A DNA stretch of 64,000 nucleotides, from assembly GCA_903924985.1 (NCBI GenBank), contig CAIYDT010000117.1, positions 1 to 64,000 on the forward strand. Direction: 5' to 3'. The notes below the pieces were generated by a model. That model did not search any database. It was not told the origin of the DNA and saw nothing but the letters and a program-made list of their open reading frames with translations. The stretch is from an uncultured Acetobacteraceae bacterium (GTDB taxonomy: Bacteria > Pseudomonadota > Alphaproteobacteria > Acetobacterales > Acetobacteraceae). Every line of letters begins with the position of its first letter. Positions within the stretch are counted from its first letter, which is position 1. Below are positions 42,737 through 52,057 of this stretch, piece after piece. Both the position numbers and the translations under genes were made by a program.

Positions 42737-42800
42737 GCAAACCTCTCGAGGTTTGCGCTCAAACAAAAACCTAAGCTGGTTTGCGCCCGCACGAGGTTTA
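42737..42800. repeat. Cluster of CAAACCT / AGGTTTG palindromes between tpiA and ppiD
   Basis: GCAAACCT (42737-42744) and AGGTTTGC (42749-42756) form a perfect hairpin. A second, overlapping one uses GCGC and CAAAC with GTTTGCGC (42755-42786), and further AACCT and GAGGTTT copies occur to 42800. It lies in the tpiA-ppiD promoter region. The element may be regulatory or a dispersed repeat. Confidence 0.5.
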
Positions 42801-42940
42801 CGATCCCATCTGTGTCCTGACCCGCGCAAGCCTGCTTAGGCCCCTCCCCTACCAGAACTCCGCCCCGGCTGGCAAAGCGCCCCTTGCCCATCTATATGCT
42901 GCCGGCTCCGCCATTGAGGCCGCCAAATGGAATCAACTGT

Positions 42941-44848
42941 ATGATCACCGCCTTCCGCCGCGCTTTGGATACCTGGTACGTCAAGGCGTTCTTCGTCATC
43001 ATGGTGGGGGCGTTCATCTTCTGGGGCATCGGCGACGTCGTGCGCTTGGTGGGCACCTCCACCTGGGTGGTGAAGGTCAGCGGCCAAACCATTGAGGCGC
43101 AGGCATTTCAGGCGGAGTACCAACGCGCGCTGTCGGCCGCGACGCAACAACTGCCACCAGGGCAGGAAGCCACGCCGGACCTCAAACGCAAGGTCGGCGA
43201 GTCCGCGATGGAGCGCATCGTCGGCGAAGCGGCCATGAGCGGAATTTTGCGGGACATGCGCCTGGTCAGCCCCGATTCCACCGTCGCCGCCTACGTGCGC
43301 GGCATGCCGGTGTTCAAGGACAACACCGGGCAATTCAGCAAACCTCTGTTCGACGCGGCGCTGCGCAACAACGGGCTGACGGAGCAGCGGTTCCTGCAAT
43401 CGGTGCGCATCGACCTCACACAGCGGCAATTGCTGGGCGCGGTGACGGCCGGCGTGCTCGCGCCGCAGGCCGAGGCGATGCCGGTGTACGCCGCCATCTA
43501 CGAAAAGCGCGCTGCCGATATGGTGGCGTTCTTGTTCAACCGAGCGCCCGCGGTGCCGCCGGCGGATGAAGCGACGCTGCGGCGGTTCTACGACAATCAC
43601 CCCGACATTTACGCCACCCCGGAATACCGGCGGATCAAGGCCGTGATCCTGTCGCCGAAATCCCTGGCGAACGAGATCGCGATCACCGACGACGACCTGC
43701 ACGCTGCGTATGAACGGGCCAAGATCACCTACATCACCCCGGAAAAACGTTCCGCTCAGGTGATTTCGGTCGGCGATGAGGCGAAGGCCAAGGCGCTGCA
43801 AGCAACCTGGCAGGGCAACGCCGACTGGGCCGCGATGCAGGAAGCCGCCAAAACCGCGGACGCCGCCGCCGTGGCACTGGACGATTCGACACAGGAGCAG
43901 TTTCCCGATTCCGATCTGGCGAAAGCCGTGTTCGCCGCCCAGGAAAACGCCGTGACCGGACCGGTCAAAGGCGCGCTCGGCTGGTACCTGGTGAAAGTCA
44001 CCCATGTCGCGGCCGGGAGCGAGAAAACCTTCGACGCGATCAAGAATGAGCTGAAGGACCGGGTGCTGGCGGAAAAGGCCACCGACATCATCTACACGCG
44101 CGCCAACACGCTGGACAATCTGCTGGGCAATGGCACGTCTCTGGACGATCTGCCGGGCGACCTCGGCCTGATCGCGCTCGCCGGCACGCTTGACGCGGAA
44201 GGCAAGACGCCAGAAGGCGAGCCGGCCCCGCTACCCGATCCCGCCGAACTGCGAACCGCGATTATCGCCACCGCCTTCCAACTGCGCCCCGGCGATCCGT
44301 TGCGCCTGACAGAGGCCAAGACACCCAGCGGCCCCGCCTATTTCGCGCTGACGATCGAGGAGATCACCCCGCCCAGCGTCAAACCCTTCGACGCGGTAAA
44401 GGACCGGGTCAGCGGAGATTGGACCTTCGAGCAACAGCACCACGCCCAGAACGAGGCCGCCGCCGCGATGCTGGCCGCCATCCAGGGTGGCCGCAATTTC
44501 GCCGATGCCGCGACCATCGCCGGCGTGATACCGCGTCTGACACCGTTGGTTTCCCGCGGGGAGGGCGTGGCGGGCATGCCGCCGGAGCTGCACCAAATGC
44601 TGTTCGGGCTGAAAAAGGGCGAACCCACCATGGTCGAGACAGCGGAAGGCTTCATCGTCGCCATCCCGGCGGAGATCGTCGTACCCGATCCGAACACCGA
44701 CAAAGCCGGCTACGACAAGATGCGCACCGACCTGTCGCGCAACATCGCGTCCGATTATGCCAGCGTGTTCCAGGAAGCCGTGCGCCTGCGCGCCAACCGG
44801 CGTATAAACCAGGCGAATTTCGACCAGATCGTGCAACCCCAGCAGTAA
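42941..44848 (+). CDS. ppiD: Peptidylprolyl isomerase / periplasmic chaperone, PpiD-like (SurA N-domain)
   Basis: 635 residues. A short cytoplasmic N-terminus and one membrane anchor ('WYVKAFFVIMVGAFIFWGIGDVV') are followed by a SurA-type chaperone region ('VVKVSGQTIEAQAFQAEYQRALSA') and a PPIC rotamase domain around residues 230-370 ('ITYITPEKRSAQVISVGDEAKAKAL', 'GPVKGALGWYLVKVTHV'). PpiD helps newly exported proteins fold at the Sec translocon. trpE starts 11 bases downstream, so they share a transcript. Confidence 0.9.
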   Translation: MITAFRRALDTWYVKAFFVIMVGAFIFWGIGDVVRLVGTSTWVVKVSGQTIEAQAFQAEYQRALSAATQQLPPGQEATPDLKRKVGESAMERIVGEAAMSGILRDMRLVSPDSTVAAYVRGMPVFKDNTGQFSKPLFDAALRNNGLTEQRFLQSVRIDLTQRQLLGAVTAGVLAPQAEAMPVYAAIYEKRAADMVAFLFNRAPAVPPADEATLRRFYDNHPDIYATPEYRRIKAVILSPKSLANEIAITDDDLHAAYERAKITYITPEKRSAQVISVGDEAKAKALQATWQGNADWAAMQEAAKTADAAAVALDDSTQEQFPDSDLAKAVFAAQENAVTGPVKGALGWYLVKVTHVAAGSEKTFDAIKNELKDRVLAEKATDIIYTRANTLDNLLGNGTSLDDLPGDLGLIALAGTLDAEGKTPEGEPAPLPDPAELRTAIIATAFQLRPGDPLRLTEAKTPSGPAYFALTIEEITPPSVKPFDAVKDRVSGDWTFEQQHHAQNEAAAAMLAAIQGGRNFADAATIAGVIPRLTPLVSRGEGVAGMPPELHQMLFGLKKGEPTMVETAEGFIVAIPAEIVVPDPNTDKAGYDKMRTDLSRNIASDYASVFQEAVRLRANRRINQANFDQIVQPQQ

Positions 44849-44859
44849 CAGAGACCCCG

Positions 44860-46392
44860 ATGAACGTGTCCGTCCCACCCGGTTTTGCCGCCTTCCGCTC
44901 CGCTTACGAGGACGGGCGCGGCTGCCTGGTGTGGCGCAAAGGCGTGTCGGACCTGGATACTCCGGTTGCCGCGTTCCTGAAGCTGGCGCATGGCCAACCG
45001 AATTCTTTTCTGTTGGAAAGCGTGGAGGGCGGGGCGAAACGCGGCCGCTACTCCATCATCGGCATGGCGCCAGATTTGATCTGGAAGTGCCAGGACGGCA
45101 AGGCGTCGGTCAACCGGCATGCGCTGTCGGCACCGCACGCCTTTCTGCCCGACCCGCGCCCGGCGCTGGAAAGCCTGCGCGCGCTGATCAATGAGGTGCG
45201 GCTGGACGTACCCGCCAATCTGCCGCCGATGTCGGGCGGGCTGGTCGGTTACCTCGGCTACGACATGGTCCGGCTGATGGAAAAGCTGCCGGAGAAGAAC
45301 AAGGACACGCTTGGCGTGCCGGAGGGCGTGATGGTGCGCCCGACGTTGTTCGCGATCTTCGACAACGTGAACGACGAGCTTTCCCTGGTGTCCCCGGTCT
45401 ACCCTCAGCCCGAGGTCTCCGCGGCCGAGGCATGGTCCCAGGCGCAGGCGCGTCTGGCCGAGGCAGCGGACGCGCTGGACCGGCCGATGCCGCGCCAGCC
45501 TCCCCCGGTGATGCTGCCCGACCCGCCGACCCCGGCGTCAAATTTCACCAAAGAAGGCTTCATCGACGCAATTGCCCGGTGCAAGGAATACGTCGCGGCG
45601 GGCGACGCGTTTCAGATCGTCATCAGCCAGCGGTTTTCCGTGCCATTCACGCTACCGCCGTTCGCGCTGTACCGCGCGCTGCGGCGGATCAATCCGGCGC
45701 CGTTCCTGTTCTTCCTCGATTTCGGGGGGTTCGCGATCGTGGGTTCCTCACCGGAGGTTCTGGTGCGGTTGCGCGACGGTGTCGTTACCATCCGGCCGCT
45801 GGCGGGGACGCGGCGGCGCGGGGTCACGCATGACGAAGACATGGCGCTGGAAGCCGAATTGCTGGCCGATCCGAAGGAGCGGGCAGAGCACCTGATGCTG
45901 TTAGACCTCGGGCGTAACGACGTAGGCCGGGTCTCGGCCGTGGGCAGCGTCAAGGTGACCGAGAGCTTCATCATCGAGCGATTCAGCCATGTGATGCACA
46001 TTTCGTCGAACGTCGAAGGCAAACTGCGCGACGGGCTGGACGCCCTGGACGCCCTGGCGGGCGGTTTCCCCGCCGGCACCCTGTCCGGCGCGCCCAAGGT
46101 GCGGGCGATGGAAATCATCGAGGAACTGGAACCCGACCGCCGCGGCATCTACGCCGGCTGCATCGGCTACTTCGCCGCCAACGGAACGATGGATACCTGC
46201 ATCGGCCTGCGCACCGCCATGGTGAAGGACGGCACGATGTACGTGCAGGCCGGCGCGGGAATCGTCGCGGAGTCCGTGGCCGAGGCGGAGTACGAGGAGT
46301 GCCACCAGAAGGCCCGTGCTTTGGTGCGCGCGGCGGAAGAAGCGGTGCGGTTCGCGGCGGGGAAGTCGGGGGGGAACAGCGGGGCCGGGTAA
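44860..46392 (+). CDS. trpE: Anthranilate synthase component I
   Basis: 510 residues of the chorismate-binding family: N-terminal 'SFLLESVEGGAKRGRYSIIG' (tryptophan feedback site contains LLES), core 'PLAGTRRRGVTHDEDMALEAELLADPKERAEHLMLLDLGRNDVGRV', and C-terminal 'IYAGCIGYFAANGTMDTCIGLRTAMVKDGTMYVQAGAGIVAESV'. It makes anthranilate from chorismate with TrpG-supplied ammonia. trpG does not follow here; an MFS transporter does, so the usual trpEGDC cluster is broken up. Confidence 0.96.
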   Translation: MNVSVPPGFAAFRSAYEDGRGCLVWRKGVSDLDTPVAAFLKLAHGQPNSFLLESVEGGAKRGRYSIIGMAPDLIWKCQDGKASVNRHALSAPHAFLPDPRPALESLRALINEVRLDVPANLPPMSGGLVGYLGYDMVRLMEKLPEKNKDTLGVPEGVMVRPTLFAIFDNVNDELSLVSPVYPQPEVSAAEAWSQAQARLAEAADALDRPMPRQPPPVMLPDPPTPASNFTKEGFIDAIARCKEYVAAGDAFQIVISQRFSVPFTLPPFALYRALRRINPAPFLFFLDFGGFAIVGSSPEVLVRLRDGVVTIRPLAGTRRRGVTHDEDMALEAELLADPKERAEHLMLLDLGRNDVGRVSAVGSVKVTESFIIERFSHVMHISSNVEGKLRDGLDALDALAGGFPAGTLSGAPKVRAMEIIEELEPDRRGIYAGCIGYFAANGTMDTCIGLRTAMVKDGTMYVQAGAGIVAESVAEAEYEECHQKARALVRAAEEAVRFAAGKSGGNSGAG

Positions 46393-46524
46393 GCAGGCGT
46401 ATGCTGGGAGCAAAATCGCAATCTTGCCTTAGGGTCGTGGATATCCAGATATCCGCGTGACCCCGGCGTTTGACGCCGCCCCGAAACCCCGCACCCTCCC
46501 AACCAACAACAAAGCAGGGCGCCC

Positions 46525-48066
46525 ATGGCCGAGACGACCGATCCGGCCGACACACACACCGAGGTCCCCCATCGGGCGATGATCACTGTCTGCGCGATCG
46601 GGGCAACGTTGCTGCAATCGCTGGATCAGACCATCGCCAACGTGGCGCTGCCCTATATGCAGGGCAGCTTCTCCGCCAGCTATGACGAGATCACCTGGGT
46701 CCTGACCTCCTACATCACCGCCGCCGCCATCATGACCGCGCCGGTGGGGTGGATGGCGATGCGGTTCGGACGCAAGCCGTTGTATATCGGCTGCATCGTG
46801 GGGTTCACGATCGCCTCCATGATGTGCGGGCTGGCGCAATCGCTGCCGCAGATGGTGATCTTCCGGCTGTTGCAGGGCATGTTCAGCGCCGCTTTGGTGC
46901 CGCTGTCGCAGGCCACGCTGCTGGACATCTACCCGCACGAGCGGCGGGGTTTCGCCATGGCCATCTGGGGCGTGGGCGTGATGATCGGCCCGATCATGGG
47001 GCCCACGCTCGGGGGTTTCCTGACCGAGGCCTATAATTGGCGCTGGGTGTTCTACATCAACCTGCCGTTCGGCCTGCTCGCCACATTCGGGCTGCTGACC
47101 TTCCTGCCGCGCAGCCAGGGCCTCACGCGTCTGAGCTTCGATTGGCTGGGTTTCGTCGTGTTGACCGCCGGTATCGGCGCCTTTCAGATGATGCTCGACC
47201 GCGGCCAGGACCTGGACTGGTTCACCTCGCGAGAAATTATCATCGAGGCGGTGGTCGCCGGCCTTGGCCTATACTTGGCGCTGGTGCACATCGTCTGCGC
47301 CCGCCAGCCGCTCATCCGGGCAGACCTGTTCAAGGACGTGAATTTCTCCGCCGGGCTGGCGATGATGTTCGCGGTCGGCACCCTGCTGGTGTCGAGCCTG
47401 GCGCTGATGACCCCCTGGCTACAGGTGATGAGCAACTACCCGGTCGAAACCGCCGGCCTGATCATGGCACCGCGCGGCTTCGGCAATCTGTGCACCATCA
47501 TGTTGTCCGGCCGCCTGACCACGCGGGTGGACGAGCGATACATGGTCGGCTTTGGGCTGTCGCTGATCTGCTATTCCTTCTGGCGGATGACCGGCTGGAC
47601 GCCCGACATCTCGGTGCACGACATCGTCGTGACGATTATCATTCAGGGGGCCGGCCTCGGTCTGGTGTTCACGCCCTTGCAGGTACTGGCCTTCGCGACG
47701 CTTTCACCCGCGCTGCGGACCGAGGGCGCGTCGCTGTTCAGCCTGCTGCGCAACATCGGTGCGGCGATCGGGGTGTCTGTCACCTCGGCGGTGCTGGCAC
47801 ACAACACCCAGGCGATGCACGAGGTGATCGGCGGGTCCGTGACCCCGTTCAACAGAGCGCTGGAAATAGCGGTCGGCGGACACGGATGGCTGGATCCGGC
47901 GACGCACCGGGGGGCGGCGCTGCTGGATCGCATGGTCAATCAGCAAGCGCAGATCGTCGCCTATGTGGACGACTATAAGATGCTGATCCTCACCACCTTC
48001 CCAGCTATCGCGTTGCTGCTGCTGATGCGCCTGCCGGGCCAGGCAGCGGCGATGCGCAACCGATGA
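46525..48066 (+). CDS. MFS transporter, DHA2 (EmrB/QacA) family multidrug exporter
   Basis: 513 residues with about 14 membrane helices. Typical motifs are 'LDQTIANVALPYMQGSF' (motif D1 of DHA2), 'GWMAMRFGRKPLYIG' (motif A), 'LLQGMFSAALVPLSQATLLDIYPHERRG' and 'GPTLGGFLTEAYNWRWVFYINLPFG' (motif C). It is a proton-driven exporter of toxic compounds. No EmrA-type adaptor or regulator is adjacent. Its stop overlaps an ATG of the next reading frame, but that gene probably starts later. Confidence 0.93.
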   Translation: MAETTDPADTHTEVPHRAMITVCAIGATLLQSLDQTIANVALPYMQGSFSASYDEITWVLTSYITAAAIMTAPVGWMAMRFGRKPLYIGCIVGFTIASMMCGLAQSLPQMVIFRLLQGMFSAALVPLSQATLLDIYPHERRGFAMAIWGVGVMIGPIMGPTLGGFLTEAYNWRWVFYINLPFGLLATFGLLTFLPRSQGLTRLSFDWLGFVVLTAGIGAFQMMLDRGQDLDWFTSREIIIEAVVAGLGLYLALVHIVCARQPLIRADLFKDVNFSAGLAMMFAVGTLLVSSLALMTPWLQVMSNYPVETAGLIMAPRGFGNLCTIMLSGRLTTRVDERYMVGFGLSLICYSFWRMTGWTPDISVHDIVVTIIIQGAGLGLVFTPLQVLAFATLSPALRTEGASLFSLLRNIGAAIGVSVTSAVLAHNTQAMHEVIGGSVTPFNRALEIAVGGHGWLDPATHRGAALLDRMVNQQAQIVAYVDDYKMLILTTFPAIALLLLMRLPGQAAAMRNR

Positions 48067-48164
48067 AACCGGTTCTGCCGCGGTTTCGCGACGATCTACG
48101 CCTGACGGATCGCGTCGCTTCGTGCTGGATAATCGGCGCGCTCTGCCCGTATCCTTACAAACCG

Positions 48165-48911
48165 ATGCCCCTTCCCACGATTCCCCCCCCCGACATCCCT
48201 GGCCCCGCCCTAGTCAGGGTCGTGGGCGACGTTCATGGCGATGCCACCGCGTTTCGCTACGCCGCCGCGACCGACCGGTTCGTCATTCAGCTCGGGGACC
48301 TCGTCGACAATGGCCCGAGCAGCGCCGGCGCACTGCGGATCATGTTCGATCTGATCGACCAGCGGCGCGGCCTGTTCATCCTGGGCAATCACGAGTTCAA
48401 GCTGGCCAGAGCGATCGCCGGGCAGACGAAACGCATCGACCCGGCCCTGGCCGCCACGCTCGGGCAACTCGACGAACCCCTCCGCGATCGCATCGTGCGG
48501 GAGGTCGCGCATGCGCCGCTCTGGCTCCGTCACGGCAACGCCCTGTTCGTGCACGGCGGCTTCCATGCCACGATGCTGGAGCAGCCACCACCGGGAGCAG
48601 GGCTGGAACGGCCGCACGGTGCCGCGGCGCGCGCGCTGTACGGCGAACCAACGGGCCGCATCCAATCCGATGGGTATCCGGAACGCAGTCTTGCCTGGGT
48701 GGACCGCATTCCCGCCGGTATCACCGTCTATTGCGGGCACGACCGGCGCAGCAACGATGGCCGCCCCTACCGCCGCACCGGCCAGGCCGGCGGGGTCGCG
48801 GTGTTCCTGGATACCGGCGCCGGCAAGGGCGGCCATTTGTCCTGGATCGACCTCGATTTGCTGGAAAGTAAATTTGTTGGTAACAAAACTCCCGCTGCGA
48901 ATCTGAAGTAA
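48165..48911 (+). CDS. Metallophosphoesterase (bis(5'-nucleosyl)-tetraphosphatase / PP2A-like)
   Basis: 248 residues with the calcineurin-like metal motifs in order: GDVHG, GDLVDNG, GNHE, 'LFVHGGFH' and 'VYCGHDRR'. These bind two metal ions and hydrolyse phosphoesters; the ApaH/PrpE-like spacing suggests a diadenosine polyphosphatase or protein phosphatase. The ATG at MPLPTIPPP is preferred; an ATG overlapping the MFS stop at 48063 adds 34 residues without family character. Confidence 0.82.
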   Translation: MPLPTIPPPDIPGPALVRVVGDVHGDATAFRYAAATDRFVIQLGDLVDNGPSSAGALRIMFDLIDQRRGLFILGNHEFKLARAIAGQTKRIDPALAATLGQLDEPLRDRIVREVAHAPLWLRHGNALFVHGGFHATMLEQPPPGAGLERPHGAAARALYGEPTGRIQSDGYPERSLAWVDRIPAGITVYCGHDRRSNDGRPYRRTGQAGGVAVFLDTGAGKGGHLSWIDLDLLESKFVGNKTPAANLK

Positions 48912-48917
48912 CGGCGT

Positions 48918-49250
48918 ATGCCGCATTCTGGGAGGTTGACACTGCCTAAGATTTCAGCTTTCGCCAGGGCCATAGGGTCCCTGCGCCAGACCAAAGTGCC
49001 CGCGGCTCGGCTCGCGCAGGTCGGTCGCACGCGCCACCGGCGGCTGGACGACGTGATTCAGGAAGCCTTCCAGCATGCCTGCCTGAATGGCGATCTGGAA
49101 ACAGCGGTCGATCTGGCCGACCTGCTGGAGCGCAAAACAGCCCGCTGGCTGGCGGCAAATGGCACCGACAAGCGCAACAGCGCGGCGCAGCTTACGGCGA
49201 TGCGGACGGAAATCGCACGGCGCCGCCAAATGAAAGCGAACGAGCGGTGA
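48918..49250 (+). CDS. Small conserved hypothetical protein
   Basis: 110 residues, basic, helical. The middle 'RLDDVIQEAFQHACLNGDLETAVDLADLLE' looks like one helix-turn-helix repeat (TPR/Sel1-like spacing), and the C-terminus is 'AQLTAMRTEIARRRQMKANER'. It has no signal or membrane segment. It is co-directional with the phosphoesterase (6-base gap) and SixA. I recognise no named domain; similar short proteins occur in Acetobacteraceae as far as I recall. Confidence 0.55.
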   Translation: MPHSGRLTLPKISAFARAIGSLRQTKVPAARLAQVGRTRHRRLDDVIQEAFQHACLNGDLETAVDLADLLERKTARWLAANGTDKRNSAAQLTAMRTEIARRRQMKANER

Positions 49251-49316
49251 TAGCCGAACCCGCCGCGCGATGCGGGGCGGGACAAGACGGCTCGGGCGTG
49301 GCAGAGTGTCCCTATT

Positions 49317-49850
49317 ATGCACCAGCTCCTCCTCCTGCGGCACGCCAAATCCTCCTGGGATTCCGCTAACCTCCCCGATCGCGAACGGCCGCTGAACACG
49401 CGCGGACGCCGGGCGGCGATCCTGATGCGGCAGGCGATGCACGATCTGGGGCTGGAGCCGGACATCGTCCTGGTCTCCACCGCCCGCCGCACGCGGGAGA
49501 CGCTGGAACTGCTGGAACCCTGGAATGCGACGCCGTTGGTGGAGCACATGGACTCGCTCTACCTGGCGCCGCCCCGATTGTTACTGGAAGCGCTACGCGG
49601 CGTGGCGGACACCGCCCGGTCGGTGATGCTGGTCGGGCATAATCCCGGTCTGCATGAGCTGGCACTGTCCTTGATCGAACCGGGGGCCCAAAGGGACGTG
49701 CACCAAGCCCCCTTACGCGACCTCGCCCGGGGTTTCCCTAGCGGCGCGCTGGCGGAGTTCTCGATCCCCGGCCCGTGGTCCCGCCTCGATGCGGGCGGCG
49801 GCCGGCTGGTGCGCTTCATCGCCCCACGCAGTCTCGCGGGAACCGGCTGA
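49317..49850 (+). CDS. SixA-type histidine phosphatase
   Basis: 177 residues of the branch-2 histidine phosphatase fold: catalytic 'LLLRHAKSSW' (RHA), 'RPLNTRGRRAA', 'STARRTRETLELL' and the second histidine in 'VMLVGHNPGLHELALSL'. SixA enzymes remove phosphate from phosphohistidine proteins (for example ArcB or PTS-Ntr proteins). It is followed within a few bases by the CYTH-CHAD gene; this pairing around phosphate/polyphosphate chemistry is seen in other alphaproteobacteria. Confidence 0.88.
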   Translation: MHQLLLLRHAKSSWDSANLPDRERPLNTRGRRAAILMRQAMHDLGLEPDIVLVSTARRTRETLELLEPWNATPLVEHMDSLYLAPPRLLLEALRGVADTARSVMLVGHNPGLHELALSLIEPGAQRDVHQAPLRDLARGFPSGALAEFSIPGPWSRLDAGGGRLVRFIAPRSLAGTG

Positions 49851-49855
49851 CCCCC

Positions 49856-51295
49856 ATGCTGATGGAGTTCAGCCTCCATCCAGACGACGCCTCTCGCCTT
49901 TCGCGGTCGAAACTGCTTGCCCGCCCCCCCGCCGCTCGGTCGATTTATCGTACGGTGCGGCTGGTTTGGCATGACAGCCCCGAACGGGATTTACGAAGCG
50001 ACGGCCTGGCGCTGGAGGAACGGCGCGGCGGCTGGCGGCTGGAACGCCTGACCCCCGGGAACCACGCCTGGCTACCGGCGCAACCGCCGCCGGAGATCGC
50101 CCATGGCCGGCTGCCGGCAGACCTCGGGTACGCCCTGCCGGATGGGCTTGGACCGTTCGCGGTCTTCGAGGGGCGGCTGGCCACCTCGGTCCTGGATGCC
50201 GTCACCATGGGGCTGCTGCGCGGCAGCATCAGTCAGACGCCCGTTTGCCGCCTGACGCTGGATGGCGCGGACGCGGCGGTGCGCGATCTCGCGCTTGCCC
50301 TGGCCGGCGGATTCCGCCTGAACGTGCCGCGCGCCAGCCTGGCGGCCGAGGCGATGGCGATCGCTGACGCTGTGGCCCCGCCCCCCCGCCGGCTGGGTGC
50401 ACCCGAACCCTTCGGCGACACGACGGTCGCCGCCGCCTTCACCAATGCCATCGGGCATTTCACCGATGTGGTGTTGCACTTCGCGCCGCTGGCGGCCGAG
50501 GGCGGGCCGAATACCGAACCCGTACACCAGATGCGCGTCGCGGTGCGGCGGGCGCGCTCCGCCATCGCGGTGTTCAAGCATGGGCTGGCGTGCCCAGACG
50601 TCGCGGCCGCCGACCAAGCCCTCAAAGCGCTCGGCGCCGTGCTTGGACCGGCGCGCGACTGGGATGTGTTCTTGACGGAAACCCTGGCCCGCGTCACCGC
50701 CGCGTTCCCCGAAGACGCGAAATTGCGGCGACTGACGAAGGCCGCGCAGCGCCAGCGGTCGGACAGCCATGCGACCTTGCGCGACTGGCTGCTGTCGCCG
50801 GGATTCCGGCAGTGGGCCATCGGTCTCGCCTGGCTCTGCGCCAGTCAAAGCTGGCACGCGACCCTCAGTGCGGAGGAACAGGCCGCCAGCGCCATGACGC
50901 CCACGGATTTCGCCGCCCACGTGTTGCAGCGCCGCTGGAAAAAGGTTTCGGCAGCCGGTAAGTCCATCAAGACGCTGGACGCTCCCGGCCTGCACAGGCT
51001 GCGCCTGCGCGCCAAGCGTGCCCGCTACGCGATGGAGATTTTCGTCCCAACCGGCAACGCCAAACCGGCGCAACGCCTCATCCGGCAACTCAGCACGCTA
51101 CAACAACGTCTGGGCACGCTGAACGACGGTGCCGTCGCGGCTGGGATGCTCGACACGCTGGGAGGAGCCGGGGGGCGGCACGGCTACGCGGTGGGGCTGG
51201 TTCTCGGCTTTCTCGCGGCGTCCGCGAACACGGAGCGGCCGCGCATCCTGCGCGCCTGGAAGAAATTTCGCAGCACCCCGCGTTTTTGGGCTTGA
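49856..51295 (+). CDS. CYTH-CHAD domain protein (polyphosphate-associated)
   Basis: 479 residues. The C-terminal CHAD domain is clear: 'PVHQMRVAVRRARSAIAVFKHGL', 'GPARDWDVFL', 'LHRLRLRAKRARYAMEIF' and 'LQQRLGTLNDGAVAAGML', the paired His/Arg motifs that bind polyphosphate. The N-terminal ~190 residues are positioned like a CYTH triphosphatase domain, but the canonical ExExK entry motif is absent ('MEFSLHPDDASRLSR'), so that half may be inactive. ATG 5 bases after the SixA stop. Confidence 0.8.
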   Translation: MLMEFSLHPDDASRLSRSKLLARPPAARSIYRTVRLVWHDSPERDLRSDGLALEERRGGWRLERLTPGNHAWLPAQPPPEIAHGRLPADLGYALPDGLGPFAVFEGRLATSVLDAVTMGLLRGSISQTPVCRLTLDGADAAVRDLALALAGGFRLNVPRASLAAEAMAIADAVAPPPRRLGAPEPFGDTTVAAAFTNAIGHFTDVVLHFAPLAAEGGPNTEPVHQMRVAVRRARSAIAVFKHGLACPDVAAADQALKALGAVLGPARDWDVFLTETLARVTAAFPEDAKLRRLTKAAQRQRSDSHATLRDWLLSPGFRQWAIGLAWLCASQSWHATLSAEEQAASAMTPTDFAAHVLQRRWKKVSAAGKSIKTLDAPGLHRLRLRAKRARYAMEIFVPTGNAKPAQRLIRQLSTLQQRLGTLNDGAVAAGMLDTLGGAGGRHGYAVGLVLGFLAASANTERPRILRAWKKFRSTPRFWA

Positions 51296-51362
51296 CCGAG
51301 TCGCGACACACCTGCATCCGGGACACTTACGGCGGCAGTCCAAGTGGGTGGGGGCCGAACGC

Positions 51363-51926
51363 GTGCCGATCGATCGCAAGCGACGCATTTTCCGTCCGGA
51401 AGGGACGCCCTTGGGTCGCCCGTCCCGCGGTGCCGCGCTGACCGTTCTGGCCGGCGCATTCATTGTTACCGGCGGCGCGTGGTTCGGGATGCAGCCTTCC
51501 CAGGCACCCGCATCCACGGCCCCACCGGGGCATCTCTCCGCCGACCCCGCTCAGGTCCGTGTCATCGATGGAAGCACTCTGTTGCTGCGGGGCCGAACGG
51601 TGCAGCTGGCGGGGGTCCAGACGGCGGAACATGGCCCGTTCTGCGAGGCCTCGAGCGGCGCGCGCTTCGATTGCGGCGCGGCGGCAACCAACGCCCTGGC
51701 TGGTCTGATCCGCGATTCCGCGATCGACTGTGCCCTGAATGGCGCCGGGCAAAATGGGCGGCCTTTGGCGGTGTGCTCCGCCGGCGGGCAGGAAATCAAT
51801 CTGACGATGGTCGCCTCAGGCTGGGCACGCGCGGAACCTGGCGCGGCCGCATTGGGAGACGCGGAACGACGCGCTCGGGCGGAACGCCGGGGGCTTTGGG
51901 CGAGCGCTTGGGCCACGGCGGACTGA
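51363..51926 (+). CDS. Membrane-anchored thermonuclease (SNase)-fold protein, probably inactive
   Basis: About 187 residues. An N-terminal membrane segment (ALTVLAGAFIVTGGAWFGM) precedes an OB-fold SNase-like domain: 'VRVIDGSTLLLRGRTVQLAGVQTAEHG', 'EINLTMVASGWARAEP' and 'AERRGLWAS'. The usual catalytic DGDT and RLxGIDAPE residues read DGST and QLAGVQTAE, so the calcium ligands and catalytic Arg are replaced. GTG start chosen after a G-rich ribosome site; a GTG 15 bases upstream is possible. The longer ORF start lies inside the CHAD gene. Confidence 0.7.
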   Translation: MPIDRKRRIFRPEGTPLGRPSRGAALTVLAGAFIVTGGAWFGMQPSQAPASTAPPGHLSADPAQVRVIDGSTLLLRGRTVQLAGVQTAEHGPFCEASSGARFDCGAAATNALAGLIRDSAIDCALNGAGQNGRPLAVCSAGGQEINLTMVASGWARAEPGAAALGDAERRARAERRGLWASAWATAD

Positions 51927-52057
51927 CGCACGCGCCCCGGGCTTTCGGTAACGCCGATGCGAAATCCATGTACGACACGAAATAATCTTTCGCATTAGGG
52001 CGCTCGCACGTAACGGGCCGCATTGCGCTCAAGACGGCATTGCCACCCGAGCACACG

